This document shows positions 12,501 through 27,700 of a stretch of DNA of 64,000 bases, piece by piece. The notes below the pieces were generated by a model. It worked only from the letters and a program-made list of their open reading frames with translations, made no database searches and had not been told where the DNA came from. The position numbers were made by a program, and so were the translations under genes. Source of the stretch: Magnolia sinica (taxonomy: Eukaryota > Streptophyta > Magnoliopsida > Magnoliales > Magnoliaceae); the NCBI RefSeq assembly GCF_029962835.1, contig NC_080575.1:60429493-60493492 (forward strand), in the 5' to 3' direction. How positions within the stretch are numbered: the stretch's first letter is position 1; every line of letters begins with the position of its first letter.

Positions 12501-15500
12501 TCAAATTGAATGCATACCATTTAAAGTGTATGTGATGATTATTCCATCAAACACTCCTAAATACTTCGAAATTAGTCTCAATTAACAGATGATTAAAGGG
12601 AAATTTCGAAAATAATAATAATAATATTTTATTATTTTTAATTAAAAATTACTTTTATTTTTCAAAAATTGACAAGGACTTAACAAATCAGTAGATCAAC
12701 CCTCATACATGCTTAATTTCATGATTGGAATGCAACATTACAAGCAATTTGGGAGAAATTGGGGAAATTTCCAATTTTTCCCAAACTGGACCACTTACAC
12801 TTATATTTCAAAATTAGTGTGTGTGTGATGATCATTTCATCAAATACTCCTAAATACTTCGAAATTAGTCTCAATTGACGGCTGGTTGAAGGAAATTTTA
12901 AAAATAAAAAATAAAAAATTTAAAAAAAAAAAAAAAAACTTAGAGAACATGAAGAGCCAATGGATATCGAAATCAAAGCTCCGACTCCATGATTTTTCAT
13001 ACAAAACATGAAGAACCAATGGATTCATAACCATTTGACATTGATTTAACATAATTTCAAAAAAAATCAAAAATCAAAAATTGAAAATGCACACCAGATC
13101 AAACATGTGGGATATATCGACACTACCTATGCATTTCGTATCGCACAAGTGGGATACAAGATATATCATGGGATAGAGCCGTTAATTGCGAAAGCCAGGT
13201 TTACCCCTAGTTGACCACATATATTACTATTTCACTCCTCATGCTTTTACCTTTGTCAAATGACGATACTGCCCTCTTATTTTGCCACCATTTTAGTCGT
13301 TGATTCATGAACGTCGGTGCATAAGGAGGCACGGGGATATGTGGGTCCACGTGAATGTCATTGCATGTGACGAATATTGCATACTGATATTGCAAGTCTA
13401 AAAGGTGCGAGTATGAACGGATCATCCAATAGGGAGAGAACGGGAGGGGTTGAGAGGAAGAGGATCCAAGGAGTGATGGTAGAAGGCAGTAGGAGAGAAG
13501 ACTCGTGAAGGGAAAAAAGAGGCGTTGGTGGAATTTTTAACAGTAGCAAGGAGCAGTCGTCACCGGAGATTACATGGGAGGGTAACAGCAATGAGGGTGG
13601 CCTTGCGTCGAATAAGGCTAATGGCGATGAGGGTGGCACTGCAACGTACAGGAAAAACGCAATTGGCTAGCAAACCTCCAACCTTCCTGCAGGTGGGAGC
13701 ATCATTATGCTTGTGAGTAGTCTAACCAGTCTATATGTTTTGCCATCTCATTTTGGGCATGACCCCAAAAATGAGGATATTCTGTAGCTCAAGTGGGCCA
13801 CACGATGGGAAACAGTGGGACTGAATGCCCACCATAGAAACATTTGTGGGGGCCACAAGGGTCTTATGAGAAATCCATCCCGTTCATCTGTTTCTTCATC
13901 TCAGTTTAGGGCATAAAATGAGGCAGATCCGAAGCTCAAGTGGGCCACACAACAAGAAACAATGGGAAATAAATATCATCGTTGAAATATTTTGGGACCA
14001 TCATGGGGCCCACTTTAAGCCTCAGATCTACATCATTTTTGGGCCCATGCGCTAAAATGATCTAGCAAAACAAATGGATAGGGTAAATTTATCACAAACA
14101 TCATGGTGGGCCCCACCTACAGTTGGGCAACCCTCACCCCTGGTCTTAGATGTGCAACAACCCATCTAAACACATAAGCGGATTGCGTGGTGTCACGCAC
14201 CAACAACCTCGATGGTGTGTTGACGTCGCCAAGTTATGTGGGGCCCACCATGATGTATGTATTATATCCACACCGTCCATCCATTTTGTGAGATCATTTC
14301 AAGGCATATACCTAAAAATGGGGAAGATCTAAAGCTCAAGTGAACCATACTACACAAAACCGTGGGAAAATGATGCCCACCGTTGAAACCTTCTTGGGGC
14401 CCACCATGATGTTTATTTGCCATCCAACCTATTCATAAGGTCACACAAACCTGAATGAAGAGAATATATATATATATATATATATATATCATCTTTATCT
14501 AAGATTCTAAACCTTCAATGGCCCCCAAGGAGTTTTCAATGCTTGGCATTCAATCCCCACTTCTTTCTGTGGTGTGGTCCACTTGAGCTTTAGATCTGCT
14601 CCATTTTTGGGCCCATGCCCTAAAAGGGTCTCGCAAAATGGATGGAGGGTATGGACATAACAGATACATCATGGTGGGGGCCACAGAACTAGGTGACATC
14701 AAGTGGCACACAAGGCAATCCGCTTCCAACTCTAACACGTTTAAGCGGTGACGTTGATTTTCCGTGACTCCCACCCCCATCTTCTCTGAATACGTAGATG
14801 TTGATTGTCATACAACCCTCACCCCCATAGCACGTTAAACCCACTATGATGTTCGTGACAAATTCACCCCATCCACCAGTTTTGCCAGCCCATTTTAGTG
14901 CATGGGCCCAAAAATGAAGCCAATAAAAAGCTCAAGTGGGCCACACAAAGAGGAAAGATTGGGGATTGAATGCCCACCGTTGAAATATAAGTGAGGCCAC
15001 AGATTGTTTCTGACAAACTCACCCCAGCCACCTATTTTTCTAGCTCATTTTAGGGCATGGGCCCAACAAAGAGTCAAATCTGAAGCTCAAGTGGGCTACA
15101 CAATAGGAAAAAGTGTGAAAGGACATCCATAGTTGAAATATCTTGGGGCCATCATGGGGCCCACTTTGAGCCTTGGATCGGCATCATTTTTTAGCCCATG
15201 CTCTAAAATGAGCTAGAAAAATAGATGGATGGAGTGGATTTATCACAAATATAAAAATGGTCCACACGTGGTGTGAGAGAGTTTCATGGCAATCAACGTA
15301 AATAAATGGGTTCGGAGAGGTTGTTGGGAATTCAACTCCATAGGGAAAGGGTTGTTGGGCCCCACCATTATGTTTGTGACAATCCACCCCGTCCATCGGA
15401 TTTGCCATTTCATTTTATGTCATGGGCTAAAAAAGAGGCCGACACAAAGCTCAAGTGGGCCACATGAACAGGAAAGATTGGGGATTGAACACCCACCGTT

Positions 15501-18500
15501 GAAACATTCATAGGGCCACAGGTTATTTGTGACAAATCCATCTCGTCCATCTATTAAACTAGCTCATTTTAGAGCACAAGCAAAAAAAAATGAGGCAGAT
15601 CCAAAGCTCAAGTGGGCCATACGTTAGGAAATAGTGAGAGAGAGAGTCCACCGTTGAAACAAATTGGGACAATTGTGGGGCCCATTTTAAGCTTTGGATT
15701 TGCCTAATTTCTGGACCCATGCCATTAAATGAGCTGGAAAAACATATGAACGGTGGATTTCTCAAAAACATCAAGGTGGGCCCCACATATGATCGGCGTG
15801 AGGGTTGGCACCGTTATCAATCGAACGTATTGAGCGGAGATTGCGAATTGTAGTAAAGTGAGGGCAATCTTGTCAATACAAAAATACAAAAACTCATCTG
15901 TATAGATAACTAACATCAGGCTATTTGATGTCTAACAGTGAAAACTTTAAGTGGATTTTGGGAAATAGTTTTAAAACAGGAGGTTTTCGGTACATAGCTG
16001 AAAAGGCAAGCGGCCATATTGAAAAATCCCAAAAAAAAAAAAAAAAGATCATGACTTTCAATTACATGTGATTGAAGGGAATCCCTCACTACTTATGAGA
16101 AGCTATTTCCTCATTGAGTGATCCCAAATGGAAGAATGAAATAGAGGACAGTCGATACCATCATATGAAGTAACACAGAATTTGATGAAACCAACACACC
16201 ACATTGTTGAATTCAAAGCCAAATTGGTGGGTCATATGAGATGAACTGGATCACTAAAGGGTCGACCCCTTCTACAGAATGCTGCCCCTAAAAAAAAAAG
16301 CCTATTATTCATTCTGAGCATTCTATCATACCACAATTTAAAATGTGTTATAACATCAACAGGTTTGAGCCAATATATTAGTGGTAGGTCTTAGTTGGGA
16401 GCCCAGCTTACAAACCAAAAAAAAAAAAAAGGTGCGCTAGGGTCGACTATGCCTGGATATATTGATCATTCTTTCGTTTTATAATGGTATTTCAGCATTT
16501 TTTTTTTTGAAGTCATGTGTATTCTTAAAATCATTCCCCAGTAGGGAAGGCAACTTTGCTTAGGGATGCTGGCTGAAACGGAGGACGAGGAAGACCTAAG
16601 ATGGCTTGAATAGAGGTCATGAGAAGGCATGTGATGCCTTTTTTCACTAACCAAAATATAGGCCTTGTGAATTTTGGTGAAACAGAATTTGTAAGCTGCG
16701 CACAAATAGCTGGAACCATGCTATGATGATGATGAAACGATCATGATGCATAATCTGATTCAAAAGCAGCCCTCACCATCCTTTGGGTACAGGACGGTGC
16801 TCCTCTTTCTGTTTTCCTGTGTATATTTCTTTCAGTAACAAATAATCATTAACAAATAAATCTGCTGTTGGTCAAATACATGCATGCATATGCATATGCA
16901 CCTCTTCTAGACTTAATGAAGACGACTTTCAATTGTTTTCATTTTGGTCCAAACAAGCTTTTAAGTGCACTAATAGATCAAGGAATCAGGTGTAAGAAAC
17001 AGGAGGTGATGCAATCCACCTCGTAGGATAAAATTTTCATCCTCCCAGGTTTATACCAAACATGTGGCATGCGTATGATTATTCAAAACATTCGTTCATC
17101 ACAAGGCTCAATAAATGGATTGTAAATGATCAATTAATCCCAACCATGTAAACATGTCTTAAAAATCACTGATCAGACTTTAGTGATTTTTGTACTCCAT
17201 CTTTTAAACATTAAGGGCCTGTTTGGTCCGTGGGATTAAATGGTATGGAATTGTATTAAATGGGATTAACACCATTATTGCACAATGATTGCATGTCTAG
17301 AAATACCATGGCATTTTGGCCATCCAATTCCAAGTTTGGGATAAAATTCTTGCCACAGGGAAAAAAAAAAAACTGGAAAGCAAAACCCCGTTTGGTGGAC
17401 CATGGTATTGTAAACAACGAACCAAATTCGCAACGAATGTCGGTCACTTGTACGCGTATATCACCAAACTGTCACATGTAAAGGGCATATATGGATGGAC
17501 GGCATGCATCAAAGTGTGGCCCACATGTGTATTATGTTTATATGCTTATTTGTGCGTGGATGTATAATGTATGAATGCATTATGCATTTTTCTTTGCCTA
17601 TTAATTGGTTTAATGAGATTTAAGTGATTGTTGTGTTACTATTAGACTAATTTCTTACGACAGCCATTGTTCAGAGTATCCCCGATATTATTAAAATATC
17701 CGAGATATTATCAGTATCTCCAGCTCGGCGATACCGATAAAATTGGTAGCGATACCGATAACACTGGTAGTCTTACAACTTCCAGGTGTTTGCGATGGAT
17801 TACCAATGCACCGATATCACCAATAATTTCGACTATGTAAATTCCAAGTGTCACTTGTATTCATCAATGTATCAATATTGCCAATATTTTCAACTATGTA
17901 AATTCCAATTCCAGGTGTTGCTTGTATCGCTAATGTATCGATGATATATCGATAATATTGCCAATGTATTGATGTCACCAAAAATCTATTTATTAAAAAA
18001 ATTCCATTCCAAATTTCTTTATGGGGGAAGGTTGTATGTAGTGTTAAAATTGTTGATATATATATATATATATATATAATATTGATCATATCGCGATATT
18101 ATCGTTTCCTTTTCAATTGTCGATGACTTCTAGGCGAAATATCATGTGTTGTCGATATTCTGAAATATTGATGGATGTTTGTATGGAAGGTTAGATGGGA
18201 TAGTTGGATGGATAGACGGGATGGACGGGATGGTTGGACTAGTTTCTTATGAAAGCGCATGCCTTTAAGCCCCCATTAAATGGAAACGTATTATGAATGC
18301 ATTCTTTTGCAATGTTTTTATTCCTAAACATGCAAATATTTGTATTTTGACATCTTCTAAAGTTTCACTGAAAAATTTCACCGTTTTTCCCATAATTCCC
18401 CAATGTTTTCCTGCATTTCCGATTATCGACGATATTGATATTGTTTCCGTATCCCGGGCCAATGAAATTTGTAGCGATACAGATGCTTCAAACACTAACG

Positions 18501-21500
18501 ATAACACATACTTTTAGGCCCCATTAAATGGAAACTTATTATGTATGCATTCTTTTTATAATTTTTTTATTCTTAAATATCCAAATATGTATATTTTAGC
18601 ATCTCTTGAAGTTTCTCTAAAAAATTCTATCATTTGCCCAATGTTTCCCTCCATTGCCGAAAATCAGTGATATTATCAGCAAATTGATATTGTTTCCGTA
18701 AATCCGGCCAGCAAAACTTGTAACTATACCGATACTTTGAACACTGCCTTGATGCGACAGCCGTTACAGCACACCATGATGACCTATTCATGGTTGTGAT
18801 GAATGAACAGTTCATATCATCATATCATCATGCACATTTTCCAAGAGTAAGGTCTACAAATCAGAGGATGAAACGGGATATAGGCCCATGAAAAAAGTGA
18901 ACTCTACTCTATAGGACTATAACAAGAAAATGGAGAAATCATCAGCTCCTGAACCTCAGAAATGCCTTATTTGGCATGAAGCAGGATTCCATGCTAGAGG
19001 GACCCATGATCTAGTGATCCAGACCACTGATCTGATGTAACCCCGAGTGGGTGGTGATCCCCAAAAACCTACCAGCCCTAACTACTGGGTTACGAGCAGA
19101 TAGTTGTTAAAAAGTGCAGCAACAAGTCCACGTCTTATGGGAACTAGACCACTGATCAAATTGTTAGTTTCTTCCAATCTAGTAGATTTTCTGGGCATCT
19201 AGTAGATTTTCTGGGCATCCCTGACCTGATCCATGCAGAGCCCATAACATCAATGGTTTAGTCATAAATCAATGGTCCCCACATATAAGGGATTTTGCAC
19301 CCCAGGAAACCAAACTTCTACTGACATTCAGAAATCAGAACTGAGAATTCATCAAATGAGAGGGAAATCAAGAATGAAGCAACGGGATTAAAATTAGGAC
19401 AAAAAGGGGGAAAGATTCAACAAAGAGTTAACTCTGACATTCTGTGTCATGAAATTAGGAAAATCTTACTAGCTACTGGAACTGAGAAATGAAATGCATA
19501 CCAGATCCACCAGCAACTAAGAACGCGAGCCCTCGACCAACAAGCTTTTGCTTTAGAATTCCCTATAACAGAATAACGTTGGGAGTCAAGATAGAAAAGT
19601 AGGAAGTAGCAAAAAACAATCAATTAACTGTAATTGTATTCAAGGAAAGGAAAAGAATAATGAACTTCAAGACAGACTAATGTCAAGATGCTCCAGAAGT
19701 TGGAGACTGGAAACCTCCATTTCATCATTCAGAAGAAAGAGCATTCAGCACTAACCAAGATTCTCACCTCTCCACCTGCCACGACATTACGGGCTCTCTG
19801 ATCAATTGTGCTGGTAATTGTAACATCATTGACAGAGCAAAGAAACGCATCTGGCTACAACAACCATTTTTTAAAAGTGAAGCGTACTCCCCATTGTAAG
19901 AAAACGAACAGAAAAGGAAACACAGTAACAATTATAATAAGCAACACAAGAAAAATAAGATAATCTATAAGACTAAATCTAAGAAGCATTCTTAGAAGTA
20001 GTATTTAAGTGTTTAAACAATGTGAATGAATCGGCTCTACCTGGCATAAAATCTCTCCACCAAAGGTTGCCAGGTCAATCTATAAAAGAATAAGTGAATC
20101 AGTAGTATGCAACACAGAAAATAGAAATAAGAGGCTGTTCAGGAATGTGGAAAACCATGGAAAGGAAACTGTTTCTATGGAAAAATAGTTTTCCCAGTTT
20201 GGGAAATAATTGACCTTTGGAATTCATTTTGTGACCCCTCCCCCATACCCAAAAAACAGAAAAGAAAAGTTCAACATCACCCCAACTAATTGGGGTCAGG
20301 TACATGAATCCTTTTCCACCATTCCACTCTATCATGGGCCATAACTTCAATTAGATCATAGATCAATTCTTTTCTTACTACCTCCACCAACGTCCTTTTG
20401 GGCCTTTCCCTTGCTCGTTTAGAGCCTTCAACTCTTGTGCCACCCCTCATCTTATTACGTATTAGTGCTACTCCTAACTTCCCTCGTATATATTCATTTC
20501 TAATATTATACTTGTCTTGCCACTCATCCATTCAACATCCTCATTTCAGATACATTCATCCTATGAACATGTTGTTCCTGAACTGCCCAACATTCTGCAT
20601 AAAGAAAGCAAAACAATAATAAATTTCAAGATAGACCACAAAAAAGTTCTCAAGAAAAGAAGAAGAAAATCTTTCTAATTAAGGCCCCAGATGCCCCAAC
20701 TTTTCTCTACCAAGTCACAGCTACAGCGGGACCACCTAATGAAGGCTCAATCCATTATATTTCCTCCTCCTCCTAAATCCTAGTAGACATTATGTACAAG
20801 TGGGGTTTACCATTAGTTGATCCAAACCCTTGAATGGGGAGCCCATAAGCCAACACCAAAGATGGCGAACAACCTTACAACCTTTCAATGGTGTGATAAA
20901 ACTCTCCAACATCTGGCCTTCTTTTGAACTGTTCTTGTATATCTGACCTTTTCTGAACTATTCCTTTACTAGTTTTCCATTCTCTGGGGAAAATGATAAC
21001 CAAAGAGCACAGAAGTAAATCAAGCACATTCTCCATTGAAAACTTGAATCAGAACCAAACAGCAAAAACGGGTTTCATTTTCACAGTTTTCCTTCTCCAA
21101 AGTATTCCATAGAAACGAGAGGATTCCACGTTTTGAATTCCTCATTCCTAAACAGGCCCCAACAATAAATTACTGAACTTAGAAGAAGAAATGAAGATAT
21201 TTACATTTGTTCCAAAAATTAACTTGGAAAGAGAATTGGATATGTTAATCTGGTCCGTTAATAAAGAAAATCAGATGGCTAGTAAATACAGACCGGGATT
21301 ATTCTCGCGAGAGATGGTGCAGCAATTCCAACAAATCCATCATGCGGACCAGGATTGAGAAGAGCTATGCTAGTCATGCTCCTTCCAAAAAGCCACTGCC
21401 ACATGCCTCCATTTTCAGGGACATAAATATTCTCCATTTGAATAGACCCAGACATGTAGCACATGGAACCTAGACAATGTTCAGAACATCAAATGTACAT

Positions 21501-24500
21501 TCCCAGCAATAGAAGCATGACAAATTTATGGCCCATTTGGACACACCCTCCAAAGGGACATTGGAGCATAGACACCCTTTTGAGCCAAAATGGAGTTTAT
21601 GATGTTTGTTTGGATGCATTCTGCAAACCCTGATTCAGCATCCCACATGGCAAAATAGGAGCTAAAATGCCGACTTGGATTGGTTTCCATCAGGTCAACT
21701 GAAAAAGCAGGGTTGAATCCCCCTTCTGCAGAAACTCCCTTTGTCAAAAGTGTGTCAAAACAGGCCCTTATTTTTTCAACTGGAGAAAACACCAGTTTAA
21801 ATGCATATATCCAGCATACCATGGCAGGCTTATAACCAGCAACTAACCAAGCATGACTTCTACATATGGAGCTATGCACAAAGTCAAATGATCAATAAAA
21901 TTCACCTTATATATGTTTAAAACGTAAGATGCAGAGAAAAGAAGACATCAACCAGCATTCCATGGCTGGCTTAATTATCCTCTGAACAAGTTCGGTCCCT
22001 GTCCCTTAGGCACCTTGGAATAACATCAAGAGGCTCAAAGACATTTTAGAGCGTGTGATATATAATATGGTGAGTAAAAATGCTGCATGCCGTGCATGAG
22101 ATGAAGTGGTGAATATAAAAACCTAAGAATTACTAACAAAATCTGTTTTGTTGTAATGATGCTATAGATGTGAGATCATGAGACAGATGAAACCTCAGCC
22201 CATTTAAGCAGTCTCCATGCAGTAGTCTACAGGTTGTCATGCCACCCAAGAAGTCTACTCTTCTAAACAAATGTTTTGTGTATGCATCAAAAGGAATCTA
22301 ACTTGTTGTAGCAAAAAGTACGAAGGGGAGTAGGAGTGGTCTCAAATGCTAGAGCAGGAAGCTTCTTATTCAAAATTTTAGCGTGTAAAATCCTGGAAAG
22401 CAGATGGGCGGGCAATGGGCAGGGCCAAGCCAGAGAGAATGCTAAAGTTCTATTAGGCTGGCCTGATAGGACTATGATAAGTGATACTGCAGTTCAAAAT
22501 CTGGCACAGGACCTTTTCAAGCTGGAATATTGACGCACGTAGGTAACAGGAGCGAGAGTGCAAGCTCTAAGTAGTAGCAGTACATTGTCAGAAGGTTCTG
22601 CCACCAAAACCAAGTGAAATATTCTCATTTAGCGTGCCTCACTGACAGCTTATGGATAACCTCACTTCAGCAGATTGGGTGCCCCACACTGAATAACAAA
22701 TGAATCCATGTCAAAGTAGATTCCAGTAACATGATTTATGCAAAGGTAGTATGGAGAAATTGACTAATGCTAAGCCTCGATTGGAGAGCAATGGCATAAA
22801 TTCAGGCTGTGAGGTTTCTTCAAGACCTTACGGGTCATCGATTTCTGGGAAAGAATGAATGCATGTTATTCAATTCTTAGAAGGATTAGTGTTGGACGCT
22901 GATAGATTTCACTTCATTGACCATTAGTAAGTTCTCCATATACAGTGTTCCTAGAGTGCTCAGAGGTCGGGAGATAAAACAAACAAACAAAATAAATGGA
23001 ACTTGTCATCCAATTGACCAGTCTACTTCCTTTTTTTTTCTTTTTCTTTTTTGGAAGATTTCCATTTTTTTTTTCTTTTGCCTTTACAGAATGCTCTTCT
23101 TTGATACAGGCGGTGAATTCCTCCTTGGATTATATCTCCCTTTTTTCCAGGAACTGGAGCTAAAAACAGCCAACTATTCCATCAAGAGCTTATTCCAGGA
23201 AGTCAAGCTTACCAAATGAATACCAAACATGTATGCTTTCTACTATTTTATTTTATTTTATCTTTTCTTATGGAATTGCAAGCATCAGAGTCATCAGGAT
23301 CAACTACTATCACTATACACCATTATATGGTGCATGGTCCCCCATTAACTATATTAAGTGGCTACATGTAATGGAAATTTAAATTTATCAGCTATTTATA
23401 GATTTAATATCAATAATGCAGCTAGAATAATGTATACGCACTGCCCAAGGCTCAAGCTTAATGCTATATGGAAGCTCAATGATTAAACAGAATTGACGAG
23501 CCCTCAAGACAGCACATTGCATGCTGGTCAAAAAGAAGAAAAAAGACAGCATATTGCTTTCAGTAAATCACCAAAAAAAAAAAAAAAAAATCAATAATGG
23601 GACATACCAGGCTTTGCAGTAACCCTCTCTTGGGACTTTAACATTATCTGTTGATGGAATAACCAACATCATTGCTATGAACTTAGGGGAGTTCAGAAAC
23701 CCAGAATAAAGAGAAAGCTAATGTGAGAATTATATCATGAACCAAATACCTGAACTATTTGAGCTTCTCCACCCAATATTTGGAAAGGTATAAAAGCTGC
23801 TTCCGGACTCTGGAAAGCATTACTTGGGATAAGTTTCTACTTTAAACATACCATATAGAAATCGGAAGGTTAACATTGATGAGTACTCGTATAGAAGGAC
23901 ATAGATGTTTCCTAGTACCCACACTCCTGTCATCAGTAGTGTAATTGGAAAAGCACATTATAAAGTTTGGAATCTAAATTTAGAGCTTATGCAAGTAATT
24001 TTTCAGGAAATTCAACAGAAGTTCCCCAAATGCTACCAACCTGATGTGTAGTTGTATGTGCCAGCAGCCCAAATATAAGATATGTTTTGGCCAAAATAAA
24101 CCAACATAAACAGTGAGGCAGTGCCATCTAAAATTAAATGGAAGGACGATACCAAACATTAGTGCCTAGTGAAAATAACAACAACAATATGATTTTGGGG
24201 GGGGGGGGGGGGGGGGTGGCAGCACAAAGAGAAGTCTTCTACTCCAGCAGAAATGCAAGAATCATTGTACAAGCCAATTGTAATAACTAATTGAGAATGA
24301 CACAAAAAATTATCAACACTCAGTTTTTTTTTTAACGATATCAACACTTACTAATTATACCCAGAGTTTATAGTATCAGAATCGATGCACATATCACACC
24401 CCCTGGGATATGGAAATACATTGATATTGCATGGGAAATATCACATGTATTGCTGTCTCAGGGAAACATTAGGAAAATGGAGGAGTTTTCAACGGAACTT

Positions 24501-24676
24501 CAGGAGATGTTAAAAGAGACAATACACACACTTAGAACTTAAAGCATTACAATAAACAAGAATGCATAGTAAGTTTCTTTTGAATGGTGTCCTAAACGAT
24601 GCAATGTCTAATAGAAATGATGAAATTATACCGAACAAGAGTTCACGTAATTCAAAAACACGAAAGAATATAACTC

Positions 24677-24725
<49 letters not shown>

Positions 24726-27700
24726 ACAGAACCAACTGCCTTTACATAAGAAGCCCAGCCCAAAATATATTGAATTTAATTTCCCTAATGGCCTCCTCAA
24801 GCAAAGAACTATTCTGAAAACAGCACCTATTACGATCCCCCAAAATGGACCAAAAAACTGCCAAAATTATCAATCTCCATGTTACTTTCCCCGCTCTTCC
24901 CACCCCTCATCTGTGCCAAGCTCACAGAATATCCAAAAAAGACTTTGGCGTCACCCAAGCTATATGAAAAATATCCAAGAAATGGTTCCACACCCTTCGA
25001 ATAAATGCACAATGAAGGAAGACGTGATCAATCGACTCCGCATCTTTCATAGACATTAGGCATATATTGGTGAGGACAAGATATCTTTGCAAGTTATCGA
25101 CGATCAGCGCTCTCTTTCTTCCCACTAGCCAAACGAACGTCGCCACCCTTGAGGGAGCACCATAAGACCATAAATGATATGGAAATGAATAAATATGAGG
25201 CACCCCACTTACCCTTTTGTAGAAAGAGCGAACAGAAAAACAACCCAAGCTATGAGCATGTCAAAGCATTCAACTTCTCTTGAACCAAAGGAGCAACGTT
25301 CTTCAGCCAATTTAGTAATTCTGATAATTCTGCAATTTCCTCATCAATCATATTCCTATGGCATGGAGGCCAAAAAATTGAGCCACCACTGAACAAGTAG
25401 CAATCTTGGACAGATAAACCTATTTGTCAGTTGTCATTATACGAGCCAATTAGGGAAGTCTCCGTGAAGTGGCCGATCTCCAACCCAAGCGTCCACCCAA
25501 AAAAGAATGTGGTTGCCAACCCCCAAAGAGAAAGAGATCCCCCTTTGCTAAAAGAAGTGCTGAAGCGAAGCAACCACTTTCCACAAACTAGAGGCGCGAT
25601 ACAAAAATGAACATTTCACTTTCCAACCCCTCTCTTGCACACCATATTTGCTTGCAATAATCTACCTCCAAAGTCTTCCATCTTCTAAACAAAGCGCCAT
25701 AGTCACTTCCTAGGCAGAGCTAGATTCTACATTCATAGAATCTAGCACATTAAGCCAGCTCACCCTTCAGTAATTGGCTTACAAACATCTTCCCACCTTA
25801 GAAGACGAAACTTCTTTTTATCCTCCAAACCTTGCCTTAAAAAGCCTCTTCTTAACTTTTCAAGCCTGCCTAACACGGATTTGGGACATTTGAAAAGCGA
25901 CATAAAAAAACACCAACATATTAGAAAAGGCTACTTAATAAGATTTAAGCGACCACCCAAAGAGGTAATGTCGTTTCCAACTCGAAAGCTTCCTCTTGAT
26001 CCTTTCAATCACCTTGTCCGATAAGTGTTTAGCAAGTTTACCTATACAGAGGGGCAAACCTAGATGGGATGGCAAGAAGGTCCCTTTTTTACACCCAAAA
26101 GCCACAGCCAACTGCGTCAATTCCTCACTATCCACATATTCTAAGCATTTCACTTTTGGTAGCATTAACAGTAAGCCCTAACACCGCTTCAAAGCAAACA
26201 ATGATCCCCCTATATGGGCCTACAATCTTGAATCATATTCGCCCATTTGACTTTAGGAATGAAGGCTATGAAGGATACCCCTCATTCCTTTGAAAGTTGA
26301 CAATGATTGTGAAACTCAAAAATGAAATCCATCACATCTCTTTCAATCTCTTACCAAAAGTGCTAGAAAATATCATTAGGAAACTGTCAGGGTCCGGAGG
26401 CCTTATCTCCATACAAAATCAAGAACCGCTTTAACCTCCTCAATGAAAGGATCTTCAAGAGACGTCGCAACCTTGATTGATAATTGTGCAAATTCTAAGA
26501 TATCCAACTACAGCCTCTTCCATTGATCACAAGATAACATATTCTCATAAAAAGACACTATCGAGTCGCAAATCTCCCCCCTTCCAAAGTCCTAATCCCA
26601 TCAACAATCAAACTACTAATTATATTACTCCGGGCCCTAGCAATTGCTATGTTGTGGGAAAAGTTCATGTTTCTATCCCCTTCTTTAAGCCATAAAGCTC
26701 TAAATTGTTACCTCTACTTAATTTCCTCTTCTTTTATATGATTAGTGTAACTAGAGGCTAACCTAGATCTCTTTTCTTTCTCTTCAGTCGATCGATAACC
26801 TTCAAAAGCGTGCCATGGTCATCCCAAACATGTGTTGTTTGTGTAAGGAAGACACCGAATCCACTAACCACCTCTTCATTTCATGTCTGTTCACCTCCAA
26901 GGTATGGGCGCACTTCCTGTCCACTTTTGAGATGTCGTGGGTGATGACACTTTTCATTTCAGCCCTTTGGGCTTGGCATGGAGGAGAGTCAAAGAAGGTT
27001 AGGCCTATTTGGAATCTGATACTGCTTGTTGTGAGGTGGGCCATTTGGAGCGAGTGGTATAGGTGTTGATTTCGGGATTATTCTGGCTCAAGTGAGGCTT
27101 TGGTGTTGTCCATCAATGTGTATGTTTGTGAATGGGCAGTCCTTTTGGAAGTTGATCCTAATTGTGTTGGGTTAGTCCTTGGGTTGTGATCTTTTGGTTT
27201 TTCCTTATATTCTTTTCCTATCTTGTCTACAAGCGGGCCTTTAATAAAAATTCCATTAACCCTCAAAAGAAAAAATAAATAAATAAATAAATAAACGGTC
27301 TACCTCCTCTTGAATATCCAACTTGTGCATCTCTTTTAGAATACTATTGAACTCCGCCTCCCTAGCACTAAGAACTTACTTTTTCCAACCCCTCATCTTT
27401 TCTTTTAAAATTCTAAACCTTCTGAGATTGCGAAAACCGGCGAAGCCTTCAACTGAGAAGGAACTCCATCAATCCTTTATCATTACATTAAAGCCATCTA
27501 TCTCCATCCAAGTTTTCTCAACTCTAAAAGGTTCCGGGCCCCAATCCCCCTCAAGACAATAGGGTGATGATATGATATAGGTTTTTGCAAACCCCTTTGA
27601 CCCACGAGAAAATTTTTCAAGCTACTCCGCAGACACTAAAAATCTATCCAACCTTGAGAAAATAGGAACTTCCCGTTCATTTGACCAGGTGTATTTTGTG

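Larger units (their letters stand above)
5806..19501. other. AIM24: Intron 7 of AIM24, 13.7 kb of repeats
   Basis: The interval between exons 8 and 7 contains the BED-like remnant, MITEs, two tandem arrays and a fold-back cluster listed separately. From 5830 to 7200, from 15930 to 17200 and from 18760 to 19490 I recognised no element or gene. 6110-6300 is rich in 'atcgtatgattc'-type words. Confidence 0.85.

Noticed and set aside
17657..18754. 8-bp target duplication for the ATATCG-rich element
   Set aside because: acgacagc on the left and ccttgatg on the right do not match, so the element ends are unproven.
20286..20531. Small host gene on the minus strand
   Set aside because: The protein pattern is the C-terminal end of RTE LINEs and lies in an AIM24 intron.
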